Shown here piece by piece: positions 24,096 through 35,350 of a stretch of 64,000 bases of DNA. Every line of letters starts with the position of its first letter. The stretch's first letter is position 1. Source of the stretch: Imbricaverruca yamaguchii (Eukaryota; Arthropoda; Thecostraca; Neoverrucidae). Made by a program: the position numbers and the translations under genes. A model generated the notes under the pieces. The model had not been told where the DNA came from. It did no database searches and was given only the letters and a program-made list of their open reading frames with translations. The stretch is from contig JAOTOL010001605.1 in NCBI GenBank assembly GCA_034440575.1, positions 296,001-360,000 on the forward strand, in the 5' to 3' direction.

Positions 24096-24872
24096 ACTGC
24101 TTTATGTATAGTTCTGCGGTTTGTCACTCTGCTTTCTGTATAGTTCTGCGGTTTGTCATTCTGCTTTCTGTGGTTCTGACGGTCCAGCAGAGGCGAATTA
24201 TCGTTAGTGTGGCGGTCCCAGCCGCGCTGGCACCTCCTCAGGACCGCCGCTAGCCGGAAGGCAAGCCGTTCCCTCTAAGTGATGGCTGTGGGGCAATAAC
24301 GCAGGGTGCCAGATGTGCCTTCTTCGGCCCCTCCCTTTTCCGTCTCTCCTCCTCTCGGTCTCGCATTCTTTCCATGACTTATTGCACTTCTTTTTCTCTT
24401 ATCGCCCCCTCTTTTTTCTCCCTACACATTTCACCCTTTCTCCATCCCTCTCTTTATTTCTCTTTCACTTCCTCTCTCTCTATCCGTCCCCTTTTTCCTT
24501 TTCTATATCTACTTCTGCAAATACGTCAATCTCAAAATTACAGTGTTTTTCACTGTATCTTTCCCTATTGCTCTTACCATTATCCTCACTTTACTTTCAT
24601 CCTCATGCTCTCTTTATCCACCTCTCTCCCTCTCTCTTTCTCTTTCTCCCTCTTTCTCCCTGGTAATGTTTGTCCGGCTGTCTGTCGGTATATATTCTCC
24701 TCTGGCCTCGTCTCGCTGTGCATCGTTTTAATGGTAGCGCAATAACGGTAACCATATTGGATCGGACGGCTGGTCAACGTCCGCTTAGGCAGAGGAGAAC
24801 GGAGAACCGGGCAGAGCAGCGGAGAATGCAATCCCGCTCGCCGCGTAGAGCCATCTGGCGTAGCAAACGGAC
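24096..24872. other. Pyrimidine-rich tract 24313-24665, otherwise nothing
   Basis: 24313-24665 is an imperfect CTCTTTCTCCC-type pyrimidine run. Short TGCTTTCTGTATAGTTCTGC repeats lie at 24100-24175. Confidence 0.6.
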
Positions 24873-25593
24873 CGGTGGCGAAGCCTGGGGCGAGGGGGCA
24901 GCCCCCTAGAGGGTCGGAGGGAGCCCTGGGCCAACATGAAGTTCCCCGAGATCGACGAAAGAGGCTCGGGCTAACGGAAATGGCCCCGAGCCAATGAAGA
25001 GAGTCCGAGACAACGGATACTGCCTTCTGGAAGTTCTTGTCGAGGGCCCTTGGCTGTGTTAACGTGAAGGGCTGCTAGATAGACCTTGGAGGCCCCGGAT
25101 GGAAAGGGCCCCCGGGCTCACGGAGAGGGTTCCGAACCAATACGAAGGATCCCTGGGCTGATGGTGGGGCCCAAACCGAAGAAAGGTCCCCTGCCTCATG
25201 AACAAGGTCTGGACGTTTGAAAAGGGTCGTCCGGCTTGTCGAAAATGCCCTGAATCGTCAAAGAGGGCCAATGAGACGACGGAAAGGAGCCCTAGTTGCT
25301 GGACTGGACCACGAGCCGTCAAAAAGTGCCCTTGTGCCGACAGATGGGGACAAAGCTGTACAAAGGTGCCTGACCTGACGAAAACATCCCAAGCAATTGA
25401 AAGAGGGCCTCCTGCCCGACAGAGAAGACCCTGGATCCCGTAGGGGGTCCCTGACCCGACGGAAAGGACCACTAGTCACGGGAGGGCCCGGGACCGTCGG
25501 AGAGGGCCCAGAGCCGATATGAATGGGTACAAGTGTGTAGGAGGCCCTCTTCAGATGTTCATACCCCTGTAGTAAATCCTGGCTACGCCACTG
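24873..25593. mobile_element. hAT-like non-autonomous element
   Basis: Left end CGGTGGCGAAGCCTGGG; the right end read inverted is CAGTGGCGTAGCCAGGA, the kind of terminus common in hAT elements. Flanking 8-mers AAACGGAC (24865-24872) and CACCTGAC (25594-25601) match at five positions and may be a decayed target duplication. The interior is degenerate ~28-bp GC-rich units shared with 18771-19500. No coding capacity. Confidence 0.55.
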
Positions 25594-28500
25594 CACCTGA
25601 CATTCTGCACAAACGCCCGTCGGCGGAAGAATGGCGCATGCCAACACGCACAGCTGCTGATTCGGCCATCTCTTCAAGTTTTTCTATCGATGAGCCGCAG
25701 ATAGAAGTGGTACGAAACAATCGTCTCCTTTCGACCTAGTTAGATGGACCCCAAATGGCGTTAGGTCATCTTACAGACCAAAATAATTCGAAGATGATAT
25801 ATCAGAGAACAGTTGCCTCTAAACCTCCATGAACACCGCTTTAGTTTCGACTTCGTGTCTTGTTCCTACAAGTTGACATATGTGTATCAGATCTTGTTAC
25901 ATAAAGAGTAGCTTCAAACGCTTTGCGTTCGAATATCAACATCATTGGCATTCAATTTGTGTGTGCCCACCGTGCGCTATTTCGTGGTTACAATATCTTT
26001 ACTGCAAGATATACCTCAAGTATATTCAACCCATGGTAACGTCATCAAAGCCAAGCAATCTCGCAGCAACGTTTTCTCACCCCAGAACGAAAATTGCAGC
26101 GTGTGCCCACATCAAGTTATGCAATTCGTTTCCAGTTAAAGCTCTGAAACGTGTGTGGTGCATACCCAACCTTATAATGTGGCTAACGCTGAGGCACTAC
26201 TACCAGTCAGTTCAACATTACTTCAACACAACAATCTGAAATACAGGTATTCAATCGACTGTATCCAAAGCACGACTGCTTTGCTACATCATAGACCAGC
26301 ATGATCAGTATTCTCGCTCAATTGGTCGATTGTTTTCAGCCAATTGTATTATTCACGTGTCGGATCGACCGACTTCGCGGACCAATGATGACCTCGCGGG
26401 TCACCAGGTCAGCCCGTGTACGGGCACACTGACAATGCCGTCATTACCACGGTCCCGGTCACGGAAACGTGACGATGACGTAGTAGCCGGCCTACCCGTG
26501 CACCATCACCACACGTGCCAAACCTCCAGGAGAGTCATCATCACCACACGTGACACACCATGCTGGTCTCACCTGTCCTGGTAAGACGGGGTTCGAGTTG
26601 CTTCACGCGTTCGCATTTAGCCCGTGGGTGCAAGGATCGACTGGAAACTGGCCGGATAGAGCCGGGGACGAGCTGAGGTGTCGGTGCATCGGCTGCACTG
26701 ACTGGGTGCACTTCACGTACTGGAATAATGCAGGAGCGACAAAACAACGATATATACCACTCATAACACGACAGATACCACACATTCCACGATGCACCAC
26801 AGAGACCACCACATATACCGAACAAACTACCATACACACCAAGCATACCACGATATATACCTAAAATCCACGAAACTAGTACAGACCATACAAGCCTCGA
26901 TGCTAGTATATTTCACGCATGCTACGATGCTCGCATATACCACAAATGCTAACGCTTTGTAGCCACGCCTGCTTTGACTGTTGGCTCCTGTTTTGACAGT
27001 AGCCACGCCTGGTTGGCTTTGTTATCACAGAGCCATCCAGGGCCTGAAATGGGGACTCCGAGATGGTCTCTGGCCACTTACTGCATGGGACAGCCGCTGA
27101 GTTCAGGCTGCAATGGGAGATCTGCATAAGGCTAGCTGGTGGGGCGCGAGAATATCGCCGGAAACACCTTCCCTGCAGCAGATATTGAGACCATTTCGCG
27201 ATAAATATTCTGACGGAAGTTGGCAAGCCTGTGCATAAAATCCGAGCAGATATGGCTCCAAGTTATGAAATTAGAACTTGAATGAGCGGATTAAATAATA
27301 TTTTGAGGAAAAAGTTTTGATTGGATTCGATATAGCCTTGACGCCGGGGCTGCTCTCTTCACTGTATTTTGTTTTTTCTCAAACGGATTAGACTTGCGGC
27401 ACCGTTCTCGTCGTGAATGAAGTTGAATTTGACATGGATTGATGTCGGCAAATGATTAACATTTACGGATTCAATTTGAATCAAATCAAGGGGTTTTAAT
27501 CCGTGTTATGCTTTAGCTTGTACCCAGAGCGGATCTTCTTTTAAGCTACATTAAATACACGGCCATATGGTCTGTGAAAACCGCATCATATAGCGAGAAA
27601 TTGCTTGGTTCCATACTGCGTAGATTCTATAAGCATCTGTGCGTGCAACGCAAACACAAGGCGCTACAACCGTTGTCTGAAGCATCTCAGTGTATTGGGG
27701 ATCGGACTATATACAAACTACGAGTGTTTCAGCATTCTACACTTGTGTTTCAGCATTACATGTTTTCCAGCATTCAGGTTTAGGAGCGTTGCAACCACTA
27801 AAATGCCACATTGGGCCGGGGAATGGCGGGTTTTACTCTTTCTATTCATTGCCAATCTCAACTCAAATTTGCAAAGATGAATTGGCTTACGAAGCGACGT
27901 CGCAATGCCATCTCCTTGAGATGGTTGCCAAATGTGCCTAATCCAAGCGTTCAGTGTACGAGGCTCTGGGTTTAACTGCGAACCTAGACAGACTTTTCTT
28001 CTGTTGGCTCCTACCCAAGCGACTGCAGTAGTTAGGAAGTGGTTGCCGTGCCCAGGATTGTTGTTCACCGCGATTCGAACGAGCCTCCCGGACGTGCCCC
28101 AGTGTTCTTGAAATATTACAATCGTATAAGTTCGTTTTAAATGCGCATGAATATCCATTCAGCATAGGGATTCAAATTCGGAGACGTTCAAATATTAAAC
28201 ACTACAAATCCTGCCACGACACTACAATTCACGATGACCTGGGTCCTTTTGCGAGTGTACTGACACACACGATGCCGAGAAGGTAACTAATTAGATAGAC
28301 TGGACAAAAAAATGCTTAAAACTCCGCCCAATTGGCCACCAGGGTGAAAAAGTGCTGTGCCCATCAGGGTGGGAATGTACAATATTCGCACCAGAGTGGG
28401 AACGTGCTATATTTCCACCATGGTGGGGAAATCCACAGCTGTTTCCATCGACGCTAAGGGAAGACACAATGGCACATACCCAACAGAAAGGGGCCCGTCT

Positions 28501-28972
28501 TGTTTTAGGGGCAGATGAAACACATGAACTTTGCACTGAGCACAGTTGGCAAGAGAAAAAACGTTTCCGTGAGTTCGGTTTGGAAACTTCTGATAGCTGA
28601 CGAAGCTGGTGCATGTCTCAATCATTTCTGACAGTTGTTCCGACATGGGCACATTGTTCGATGTCTGCTACGAAATTTATAGTAGTAGATGAGTGGGATT
28701 TCGTGTCAGCACTCTTCCAGTATTAGTCGCCGGTACAATTGTACACAGATCCACGATGCACCAACTGAGCCCAGTTTGTTCTTTTCATCGCGAGGTTCAT
28801 CGGCGTTCGATAAAAGGCATATTCACGTTGCATACAGAGGTTAATTTTTGTTCGTGAGAAAGCAGGTGCCGAAGTATCATGTAGCGAGTTCCAACTTTCC
28901 TACGACCGAAATTACAGCAATTGATCCGCCCGGCATCCATCGGAATTCTATCGCGTCTGATACCGAGTGATG
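25594..28972. other. Mostly unique sequence, no gene supported
   Basis: Contains a CACACGTG-rich patch near 26500-26560 and degenerate ATACCAC units at 26750-26950. The open frames lack paired splice sites or protein-like composition. Confidence 0.4.
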
Positions 28973-29104
28973 GCGAATAGTGCCGAGTGGTGTCGAGTGG
29001 TGTCGAGTGGTACCGAGTGGTGCCGAGTGAGCACCAGTGGTGCCGAGTGGTGCCGAGTGGTGTCGAGTGGTGCCGAGTGGTGCCGAGTGAGCACCAGTGG
29101 TGCC
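28973..29104. repeat. Minisatellite, ~10-bp units
   Basis: Runs of GTGGTGCCGA and GTGGTGTCGA with two GAGCACCAGTGG interruptions. It lies about 30 bases downstream (minus strand) of the predicted donor of the next feature. Confidence 0.9.
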
Positions 29105-29131
29105 GACCCCAGCACACTGACAGCGCCTCAC

Positions 29132-29245
29132 AGAAGTGGCGGCTGCACATTGGCGCCCAGGTCGATCATAACTTCGATACGGCCAATCGAAGTGGCGGCC
29201 GGATCCGCTGGGAGCTCCACCCAGTTCTTCTCGACGGCCAAATTG
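29132..29245 (-). CDS. Predicted exon, unknown protein
   Basis: On the minus strand, after an AAAGAAG acceptor, a frame reads NLAVEKNWVELPADPAATSI then GRIEVMIDLGANVQPP, ending CTTCT before GTGAGGCGC. Composition is globular and protein-like and GC3 is high. Without splicing the frame stops at the TGA overlapping the donor. A tandem array starts just beyond the donor, as in the EML introns. The acceptor is weak and a three-base shift (29248) is possible. The reverse frame on the plus strand is also open, so the strand is not certain. Family not recognised. Confidence 0.42.
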
Positions 29246-29389
29246 CTTCTTTATGACCTACTACCAATTAATGAAGCACTGCCCGCCTCAGCTACAGTTT
29301 CTCAGGACTCCGATAAAAAGAAGTCTTGGAACGGGGCCATGCTCCCACTATATTGTTTATTGCTCTGGCCACGTAATAATGGCTTGGCA
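29246..29389. other. Nothing recognised
   Basis: Unique spacer upstream (minus strand) of the predicted exon. Confidence 0.4.
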
Positions 29390-29580
29390 GTGTGTAGATG
29401 GGACACCACTCAGGAAACGACTTCAAAATGTGTAGATAGAACGCCACTCAGGAAGTAGTTTGACAATGTGTAGATGGGACACCACCCAGGAAGTGGGTTG
29501 ACAACGTGTAGCAGGAAGGAAACTCGTGGAGTGGCTTGGCAATGTGTAGATGGTGTGCCACTCATCAAGTGTAGCATTGC
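29390..29580. repeat. Minisatellite, ~38-bp units
   Basis: About five diverged copies containing AATGTGTAGATGGGACACCA. Confidence 0.85.
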
Positions 29581-30088
29581 CAGCCTTCCATGGACGCTCG
29601 CAGTCGACTTTACTTTTCGTTTGAAGGACTTCAAATTTAATCAGGTTTGTTTTAATTCCATCGTTTTGAATTCCCGTCACACAGACGAGCCAATGCCAAT
29701 TGGCTCTTTAAAATCCGACGCGTCAGGCTTGATTCCGCCGTCCATACTAATGCACACGTGATATGTTTATTCTGCCTAATAACTAAGTGCATTGATTGTG
29801 GAACTTCCGAGTTCACTTCATACAGTAGCACATAACCACAGAGTATTGGTATTAGGTTTACTAGCCGAAAACCTCGCCGGTTTCACACCACTCCTAGTAT
29901 TTCACGTATTCTTTACTTTTTATATCATACTTCAACACTGTTTCGCTCTAACTTGGGAGGTGTTCTCTCCAATTGTCATAAAAGCTGAACCTTCAGTTAC
30001 CATTGCCATATCTACACTTCCTAAAAGTTCGTAGGCGTCGAAGCGGCGAACTGTAGTCACACATTACCGACCATCGCTAGGCCCTCAG
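29581..30088. other. Nothing recognised
   Basis: Unique sequence. Confidence 0.4.
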
Positions 30089-30287
30089 CAGTGGCGCAGC
30101 CAGGGTTTTCCTACGGGAGGGCTCGACACCAAAAAATGCAGTGAGGCAGAAAGAGCTTTCGGTGCGTTTCTAGAGCCGATAATTTAACGCTTTGCCTCAT
30201 TTATAGTCCTAAATTTCTTCCCTGATCTAGTGTACTTTGGTTGCTTAAGGGGAAGCACGCTCCCACGCCCTCCTGGATGCGGCTCTG
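30089..30287. mobile_element. Possible short hAT-like MITE
   Basis: Left end CAGTGGCGCAGCCAGGG; the right end read inverted is CAGAGCCGCATCCAGGA, an imperfect match to it and to the termini of the 24873-25593 element. No clear target duplication. About 200 bp, non-coding. Confidence 0.4.
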
Positions 30288-30329
30288 GTCTGACACACCG
30301 TCCCACCCGCCGGTCAAGCGTAGGGCACA

Positions 30330-30527
30330 GCTCGCCTACCTTGCGGGCACACAGCGGCTGCACCCGCCTACCTCGTGGAAACACAGCAGCGTCAGCGGCA
30401 CCCACCTACCTTGCGGCAACACAGCAGTGGCAGAGGCACCCGCCTGCCTTGCGGCAGTCGGCACCGTAACGGGGGTGGCACCCGCCTACCTTGTGGCAGC
30501 ACAACAGCGGGGGCGGCGCCCGCCTAC
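30330..30527. repeat. Donor-side array of the exon at 30528-30719
   Basis: Five or six diverged units that on the minus strand read CACAAG or CGCAAG followed by GTAGGCGGGTG. Each repeats the exon end and donor (CACAAG|GTAGGC) of the adjoining predicted exon. Confidence 0.75.
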
Positions 30528-30719
30528 CTTGTGACAACGTAGCATCGGTCGGCTGGGGCTGGCGGAGCGGCCGGCCGGCCAGTAGGTGGCCCTGCGGCGG
30601 TCCGACCGGCGGCGGCGGCAGCGGCGGCGCCGGCGCAGCACCGCGCCTCGCTGGTCGATACAGCGCTCACTGCCGGGGGGACGGTCGGCCGCACCACTGC
30701 CGACACCTGGCGGCCGCAG
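30528..30719 (-). CDS. Predicted exon flanked by splice-junction arrays
   Basis: Minus strand: acceptor GTACACAG at the boundary with the 26-bp array, 192 bases (64 codons, phase 0 at both ends), then CACAAG|GTAGGC. The frame with the strongest GC3 bias contains ERCIDQRGAVLRRR and ATYWPAGRSASPSRPMLRCH; a second, alanine-rich frame is also open. Both edges are copied into the neighbouring tandem arrays, the arrangement proven for the EML exons. The protein is basic and not recognised. It could belong with the exon at 29132-29245 or with the large exon further left; this is not shown by the sequence. Confidence 0.48.
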
Positions 30720-31790
30720 CTGTGTACCAATGACCCGCAGCTGTGTACCGCAGCAATGACCCGCAGCTGTGTACCAATGACCCGCAGCTGTGTACCGCAG
30801 CAATGACCCGCAGCTGTGTACCGCCGCAATGGCCCGCAGCTGTGCACCGCAGCAATGACCGACAGCTGTGTACCGCAGCAATGACCCACAGCTGTGTACC
30901 GCGGCAATGACCTTCAGCTGTGTACAGCCGCAATGACCCGCAGCTGTGTACCGCAGCAATGACCCGCAGCTGTGTTGCGCAGCAATGACCCGCAGCTGTG
31001 TACCGCAGCAATGACCGACAGCTGTGTACAGCCGCAATGACCCGCAGCTGTGTACCGCAGCAATGACCCACAGCTGTGTAGCGCAGCAATGACCCGCCGC
31101 TGTGTACCGCAGCAATGACCCTCAGCTGTGTACCGCAGCAATGACCCGCAGCTGTGTTGCGCAGCAATGACCCGCAGCTGTGTACCGCAGCAATGACCGA
31201 CAGCTGTGTACAGCCGCAATGACCCGCAGCTGTGTACCGCAGCAATGACCCACAGCTGTGTACCGCGGCAATGGCCCTCAGCTGTGTACAGCCGCAATGA
31301 CCCGCAGCTGTGTACCGCAGCAATGACCCTCAGCTGTGTACCGCAGCAATTACCCGCAGCTGTGCACCGCAGCAATGACCCGCAGCTGTGTACCGCAGCA
31401 ATGACCGACAGCTGTGTACAGCCGCAATGACCCGCAGCTGTGTACCGCAGCAATGACCCACAGCTGTGTACCGCAGCAATGACCCACAGCTGTGTACCGC
31501 GGCAATGGCCCTCAGCTGTGTACAGCCGCAATGACCCGCAGCTGTGTACCGCAGCAATGACCCTCAGCTGTGTACCGCAGCAATTACCCGCAGCTGTGTA
31601 CCGCGGCAATGACCCACAGCTGTGTACCGCGGCAATGACCCGCAGCTGTGTACCGCAGCAATGACCCGCAGCTGTGTACCGCAGCAATGACCCGCAGCTG
31701 TGTACCGCAGCAATGACCCGCAGCTGTGTACCGCAGCAATGACCCGGAGCTGTGTATCGCAGCAATGACCCTTAGCTGTGCATTGCTATA
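30720..31790. repeat. 26-bp tandem repeat, about 40 copies
   Basis: Unit TGACCCGCAGCTGTGTACCG plus CAGCAA, with variants (TACAGCCGCAA, GCGCAGCAA). It starts exactly at the acceptor of the predicted exon: on the minus strand each unit ends GTACACAG and begins CTGCGG, as at the exon edge. Each unit includes a CAGCTG E-box-type hexamer. Open frames of up to 283 codons are artefacts. Confidence 0.97.
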
Positions 31791-31836
31791 TTGACCCACA
31801 CCTGCGCACCGTCATACTGGCCCACGGCTGTCTACT

Positions 31837-32110
31837 GTGTACAGACAAACAGACAATCAATCAGAAATGCAGTCATACAGACAAACAGGCAAACAAACAC
31901 GCAAATAAACAGACAAGCTGACAGATAAGCAGACGCGAAACACACAAACAAACATACACACAGGCAGGCAGACAGACAAGCAGGCACGCAGACAAACAGA
32001 CAGGCAGACAGACAAGCAGACACGCAGACAAACAGACAAGCAGGCAGGCAGACAAACAGAGAAGCAGATGGACAAAAAGACAGACAAGCTGGCAGCCAGG
32101 CAGACAGACA
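31837..32110. repeat. (ACAGACAA)n-type degenerate microsatellite
   Basis: Purine/AC-rich tetra- to octamer repetition with CAGGCAGACA variants. Confidence 0.92.
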
Positions 32111-32266
32111 ACCGGCACTCCAGCTAGGACGCATCTGTGAGACAGTTCCCTAGCCGGGAATACCCAGCAGATGGACAAAAAGACGGACAAGCTGGCAGCC
32201 AGGTAGACAGACAACCGGCAGTGCAGCTAGGACGCATCTGTGAGACGGTTCCCTAGCCGGGAATAC
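32045..32266. repeat. ~110-bp direct duplication
   Basis: The segment from AGATGGACAAAAAGACAGAC to CCTAGCCGGGAATACCC is present twice in tandem with a few differences. Confidence 0.9.
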
Positions 32267-32618
32267 CCGTCTCTCGGTGCCCATCCGGCCAGCGATACAC
32301 CCAGCACCAGGACGTTCCGGGCCAACACACAGAGCGGCGCATCTCCCTCTCTTCATGCATATTTCATATTGCGTCAGTTGGGGCCGCGCCACAAATTGCC
32401 GTCGCCATCGCACGAGGTCGGTCTAATGTCGACACTGCATGCCGTGCAAGCCGACATTTTCACTCGACCGCGCCAGGTGCCTTTGCAAGAGTCGAATCAT
32501 GGGCAGTATGTGCCTACAGCGCTTGTACTTACATGTAAGGATGATGTAAGTGGATGCACTTACATACATCCACTTACATAGATGTAAGTTGATGCATATA
32601 TGTATATTCTACATGTAG
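32267..32618. other. Unique; ACTTACAT palindromic cluster at 32527-32590
   Basis: Repeated and inverted ACTTACAT/ATGTAAGT motifs at 32527-32590 can fold back. No gene supported before the acceptor at 32618. Confidence 0.4.
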
Positions 32619-33491
32619 GTATACGCGACGCCGTGGAAACAATAGGCATGGACTCGCTCGGTTCTCGTGGCAACTCGTCCGACAACAACCTTGCGGGTGA
32701 CCTGGACTCGCGCGGCAGTCACGGCAACTAACCCGACAACCACCTCGCGGGCGACCTGGACTCGCGCGGCAGTCACGGCAACTAACCCGACAACAACCTC
32801 GCGGGCGACCTGGACTCGCGCGGCTGTCACGGCAACTAACCCGACAACCACCTCGCGGGCGACCTGGACTCGCGCGGCAGTCACGGCAACTAACCCGACA
32901 ACCACCTCGCGGGCGACCTGGACTCGCGCGGCTGTCACGGCAACTAACCCGACAACCACCTCGCGGGCGACCTGGACTCGCGCGGCTGTCACGGCAACTA
33001 ACCCGACAACCACCTCGCGGGCGACCTGGACTCGCGCGGCTGTCACGGCAACTAACCCGACAACCACCTCGCGGGCGGGAGCTGTCACGGCAACTAACCC
33101 GACAACACCTCGCGGGCGACCTGGACTCGCGCGGCTGTCACGGCAACTAACCCGACAACCACCTCGCGGGCGACCTGGACTCGCGCGGCTGTCACGGCAA
33201 CTAACCCGACAACAACCTCGCGGGCGACCTGGACTCGCGCGGCTGTCACGGCAACTAACCCGACAACCACCTCGCGGGCGACCTGGACTCGCGCGGCTGT
33301 CACGGCAACTAACCCGACAACAACCTCGCGGGCGACCTGGACTCGCGCGGCTGTCACGGCAACTCGTGCGACAACAACCTCCCGGACGACCTGGTGCTCT
33401 CGCCTGTTCATCACGTTGACGAGGCCTGCTTGACAAGCATGGGATGTTCGCTGTTCAGCGAAACGTCGCTGTCCGGACTCCGTTCTCCGAC
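32619..33491 (+). CDS. Predicted exon(s) of unknown plus-strand gene, split by a 54-bp array
   Basis: Left edge: acceptor TTCTACATGTAG, then (GT)-IRDAVETIGMDSLGSRGNSS-DNNLAGDL in one frame. Right edge, same frame: NSCDNNLPDDLVLSPVHHVD then EACLTSMGCSLFSETSLSG, ending CCGAC|GTAATG at 33491, phase 2. In between lie about 13 units of 54 bp (18 codons) derived from this coding sequence, but most units carry TAA in this frame where both edges have a Ser codon. So either the array is spliced out (no good AG acceptor is seen within it), or the gene is broken, or the assembly is at fault. The phase-2 donor fits the acceptor at 34793. Family unknown. Confidence 0.5.
32665..33385. repeat. 54-bp tandem repeat, about 13 copies
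   Basis: Unit containing CGGCAACTAACCCGACAACC, then ACCTCGCGGGCGACCTGGAC. One copy at about 33060-33110 is deleted by about 25 bases. Several frames on both strands are open across it (up to 275 codons). Confidence 0.97.
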
Positions 33492-33699
33492 GTAATGGTG
33501 GCGGAGCATAGGACAAATATTATCTTCCTGTTTGAGGCAGAATGTGTCAGGCATGGTTTATCATGGAGAGGGACAGCACTCTGCACCGCCGAATGGTCGG
33601 CATGAGAGCGAAGCACGATGGTCTGCAGAACAGCACAACTTGAACCGTCTTCGACGATGAAACGCACACGGACTAGCGCGACAAACAGGTGCTACCGAT

Positions 33700-33968
33700 G
33701 CTGGGGCACCTCATCTGCAACGGTATAGGTTAGCAGCTACCAAGCGGGGCTTCTCCTACCGCTCCACTCTCCAGTGGAATGCGCTTCCCGGTGAAGCACG
33801 CGACAAAACTAACCGTGCAACCTTCGTGCGTGCAATCAGCATCAACTAGGTAGCTAGGTGCTTTACAATTGTATCTAACGTGATGGCAGGAATGTAATCA
33901 GTTGACTAGGTATTTCGTGAGTTCCACCATGTGGCAGAGCCTAATAAATGACTTGACTTGACTTGACA
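33700..33968 (+). mobile_element. LINE 3' end, truncated
   Basis: Plus strand: the extreme C-terminus of a non-LTR reverse transcriptase ORF (YRSTLQWNALPGEARDKTNR, then ATFVRAISIN and TAG at 33847), a short 3' UTR, AATAAA, and a (GACTT)n tail at 33950-33968. A W-N-x-L-P near the C-terminus followed by a simple-repeat tail is typical of LINE families. 5'-truncated on arrival, within the presumed intron between 33491 and 34794. Confidence 0.75.
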
Positions 33969-34793
33969 AACACCAGAATGCTGGTCTTATGGCACCAGAA
34001 ACCAGCTGTGTTTGCCACCAAGTATGCACCATCTGCCACCAAGTATGCGCCATCTTGCTGCGCTGTTCTCCATTCGGTGGCCCGTATTTAGGTATTCATG
34101 AGCAACAACCATTCCTTCTCCCTTACCTCAGTTTGGCGATTAATCAGTTTTTACAGCAGGTACCCCGTGTGTAACAGTGTAAGCAAATGTGCATAAATGT
34201 TGGTCTTGTGCATAATACCAATTAAAGCGTCTCCGGAATCGGTAAGCATATGCTGAGCAAAACTTGACATGACGTAGATAACAAAGAATGACAGTGAGAA
34301 TTCTTATCATAGATTGAATTGCTTAATTGTTTTGCGTTCGATAAAAAGTTGAGCCGGAAGATACACCAAGAGCAATGCAAGTAATCTGGAATGGCCATCG
34401 TGTAAGATTTAAGAAATGAAATGTTCTTCACCAGAGCGCTAAGAATACATAACCTTGATCATCTTCAAGAATGAAGTAAGCGAATCTCACAGGTCACACA
34501 GACAGCACAAACCAATTACACTTCCAAAACATTGTCACACATTTCACATGCACCATTTATATAGGCATTTCATGAGATGGCATTCAGGAACAGTTAGAAT
34601 ACAGCACTGCATCCGAACTCACATTGTATGTACCTTTTGTTTCGCGCAGCCTTGCCACCTCGTTTTCTCGCGCTTCAAATCACAATCTGTGAATCCCTAC
34701 ATAGTTGTCTCAGTGCATTGAAATATCTCCTCGGTAGAGGTAGGCTCTAATGTGTGTTGATTGATAACGCTGCACCAGAAACGTAGCCTGCAG
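33969..34793. other. Probable intron, nothing else recognised
   Basis: Unique sequence up to the AGCCTGCAG acceptor at 34793. Confidence 0.4.
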
Positions 34794-35171
34794 TGTGGAC
34801 AATTTCGGAAGTTTGGACCGGGAACGCAATCTACGAGCCCGGCTGTTGAGCTTGTGCGACAGCAGTACACGGAGAGACGTCAAGAATCGCGGCTTGATCG
34901 CAGCCCTTTCAGACGGAATTCTCTCACCGCTGGAGGCACAATCCCTGCCGCTCGATATCCGGCGTTCGCTGTCGGTTTCGACAATGAGAGCCATTCTGAC
35001 GACAGCACCAGCAGCACTGGAGCAGCCAGTGCTTCTCCAGTGGTGATGTTGAAAAGGAGAAAAATCGGCGCCTCATCCCGTGCTGGACAGCGTTATTTAC
35101 GAACGCCCGATCCCACCAAGGTGTCTCAACGCACCGAGAAAACTTGGCACGGATCTTCAGATCGCAGTGTT
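34794..35171 (+). CDS. Predicted exon of the unknown plus-strand gene
   Basis: Acceptor CGTAGCCTGCAG. One frame, in phase with the donor at 33491, reads VDNFGSLDRERNLRARLLSL then CDSSTRRDVKNRGLIAALSD, with good GC3, up to a TGG TGA at 35042-35047. A second frame is open to 35183 and its second half is equally protein-like (SPVVMLKRRKIGASSRAGQR, ending before AG|GTGCAA at 35171). I cannot decide between a stop at 35047, a donor near 35044, and use of the second frame. Ser/Arg-rich; family unknown. Confidence 0.45.
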
Positions 35172-35350
35172 AGGTGCAAGTAAAGAAGGTGGAGGTATCC
35201 ATGAGAGCATGCACATTTTACATCTTGAAGCAGATGCACTGACTGAAATTCCTAGACATGCAGGTAGGAGGTAGGTTTGTCTTCTTTCTGTCAAGATACT
35301 AGCTAACACCTACCTAATTCGAATTGCTTGATAGGACACCCATCCTATAG

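Noticed and set aside
27930..28120. Possible tRNA-like B box (GTTCGAATCGC on the minus strand)
   Set aside because: No matching A box at the right distance and no cloverleaf.
30486..31765. Minus-strand frames of 209-283 codons rich in YTAAGHC
   Set aside because: 26-bp minisatellite; only the 30528-30719 segment is considered coding.
32609..33436. 275-codon minus-strand and 250-codon plus-strand frames
   Set aside because: They traverse the 54-bp array in frames that do not match the protein-like sequence at its edges.
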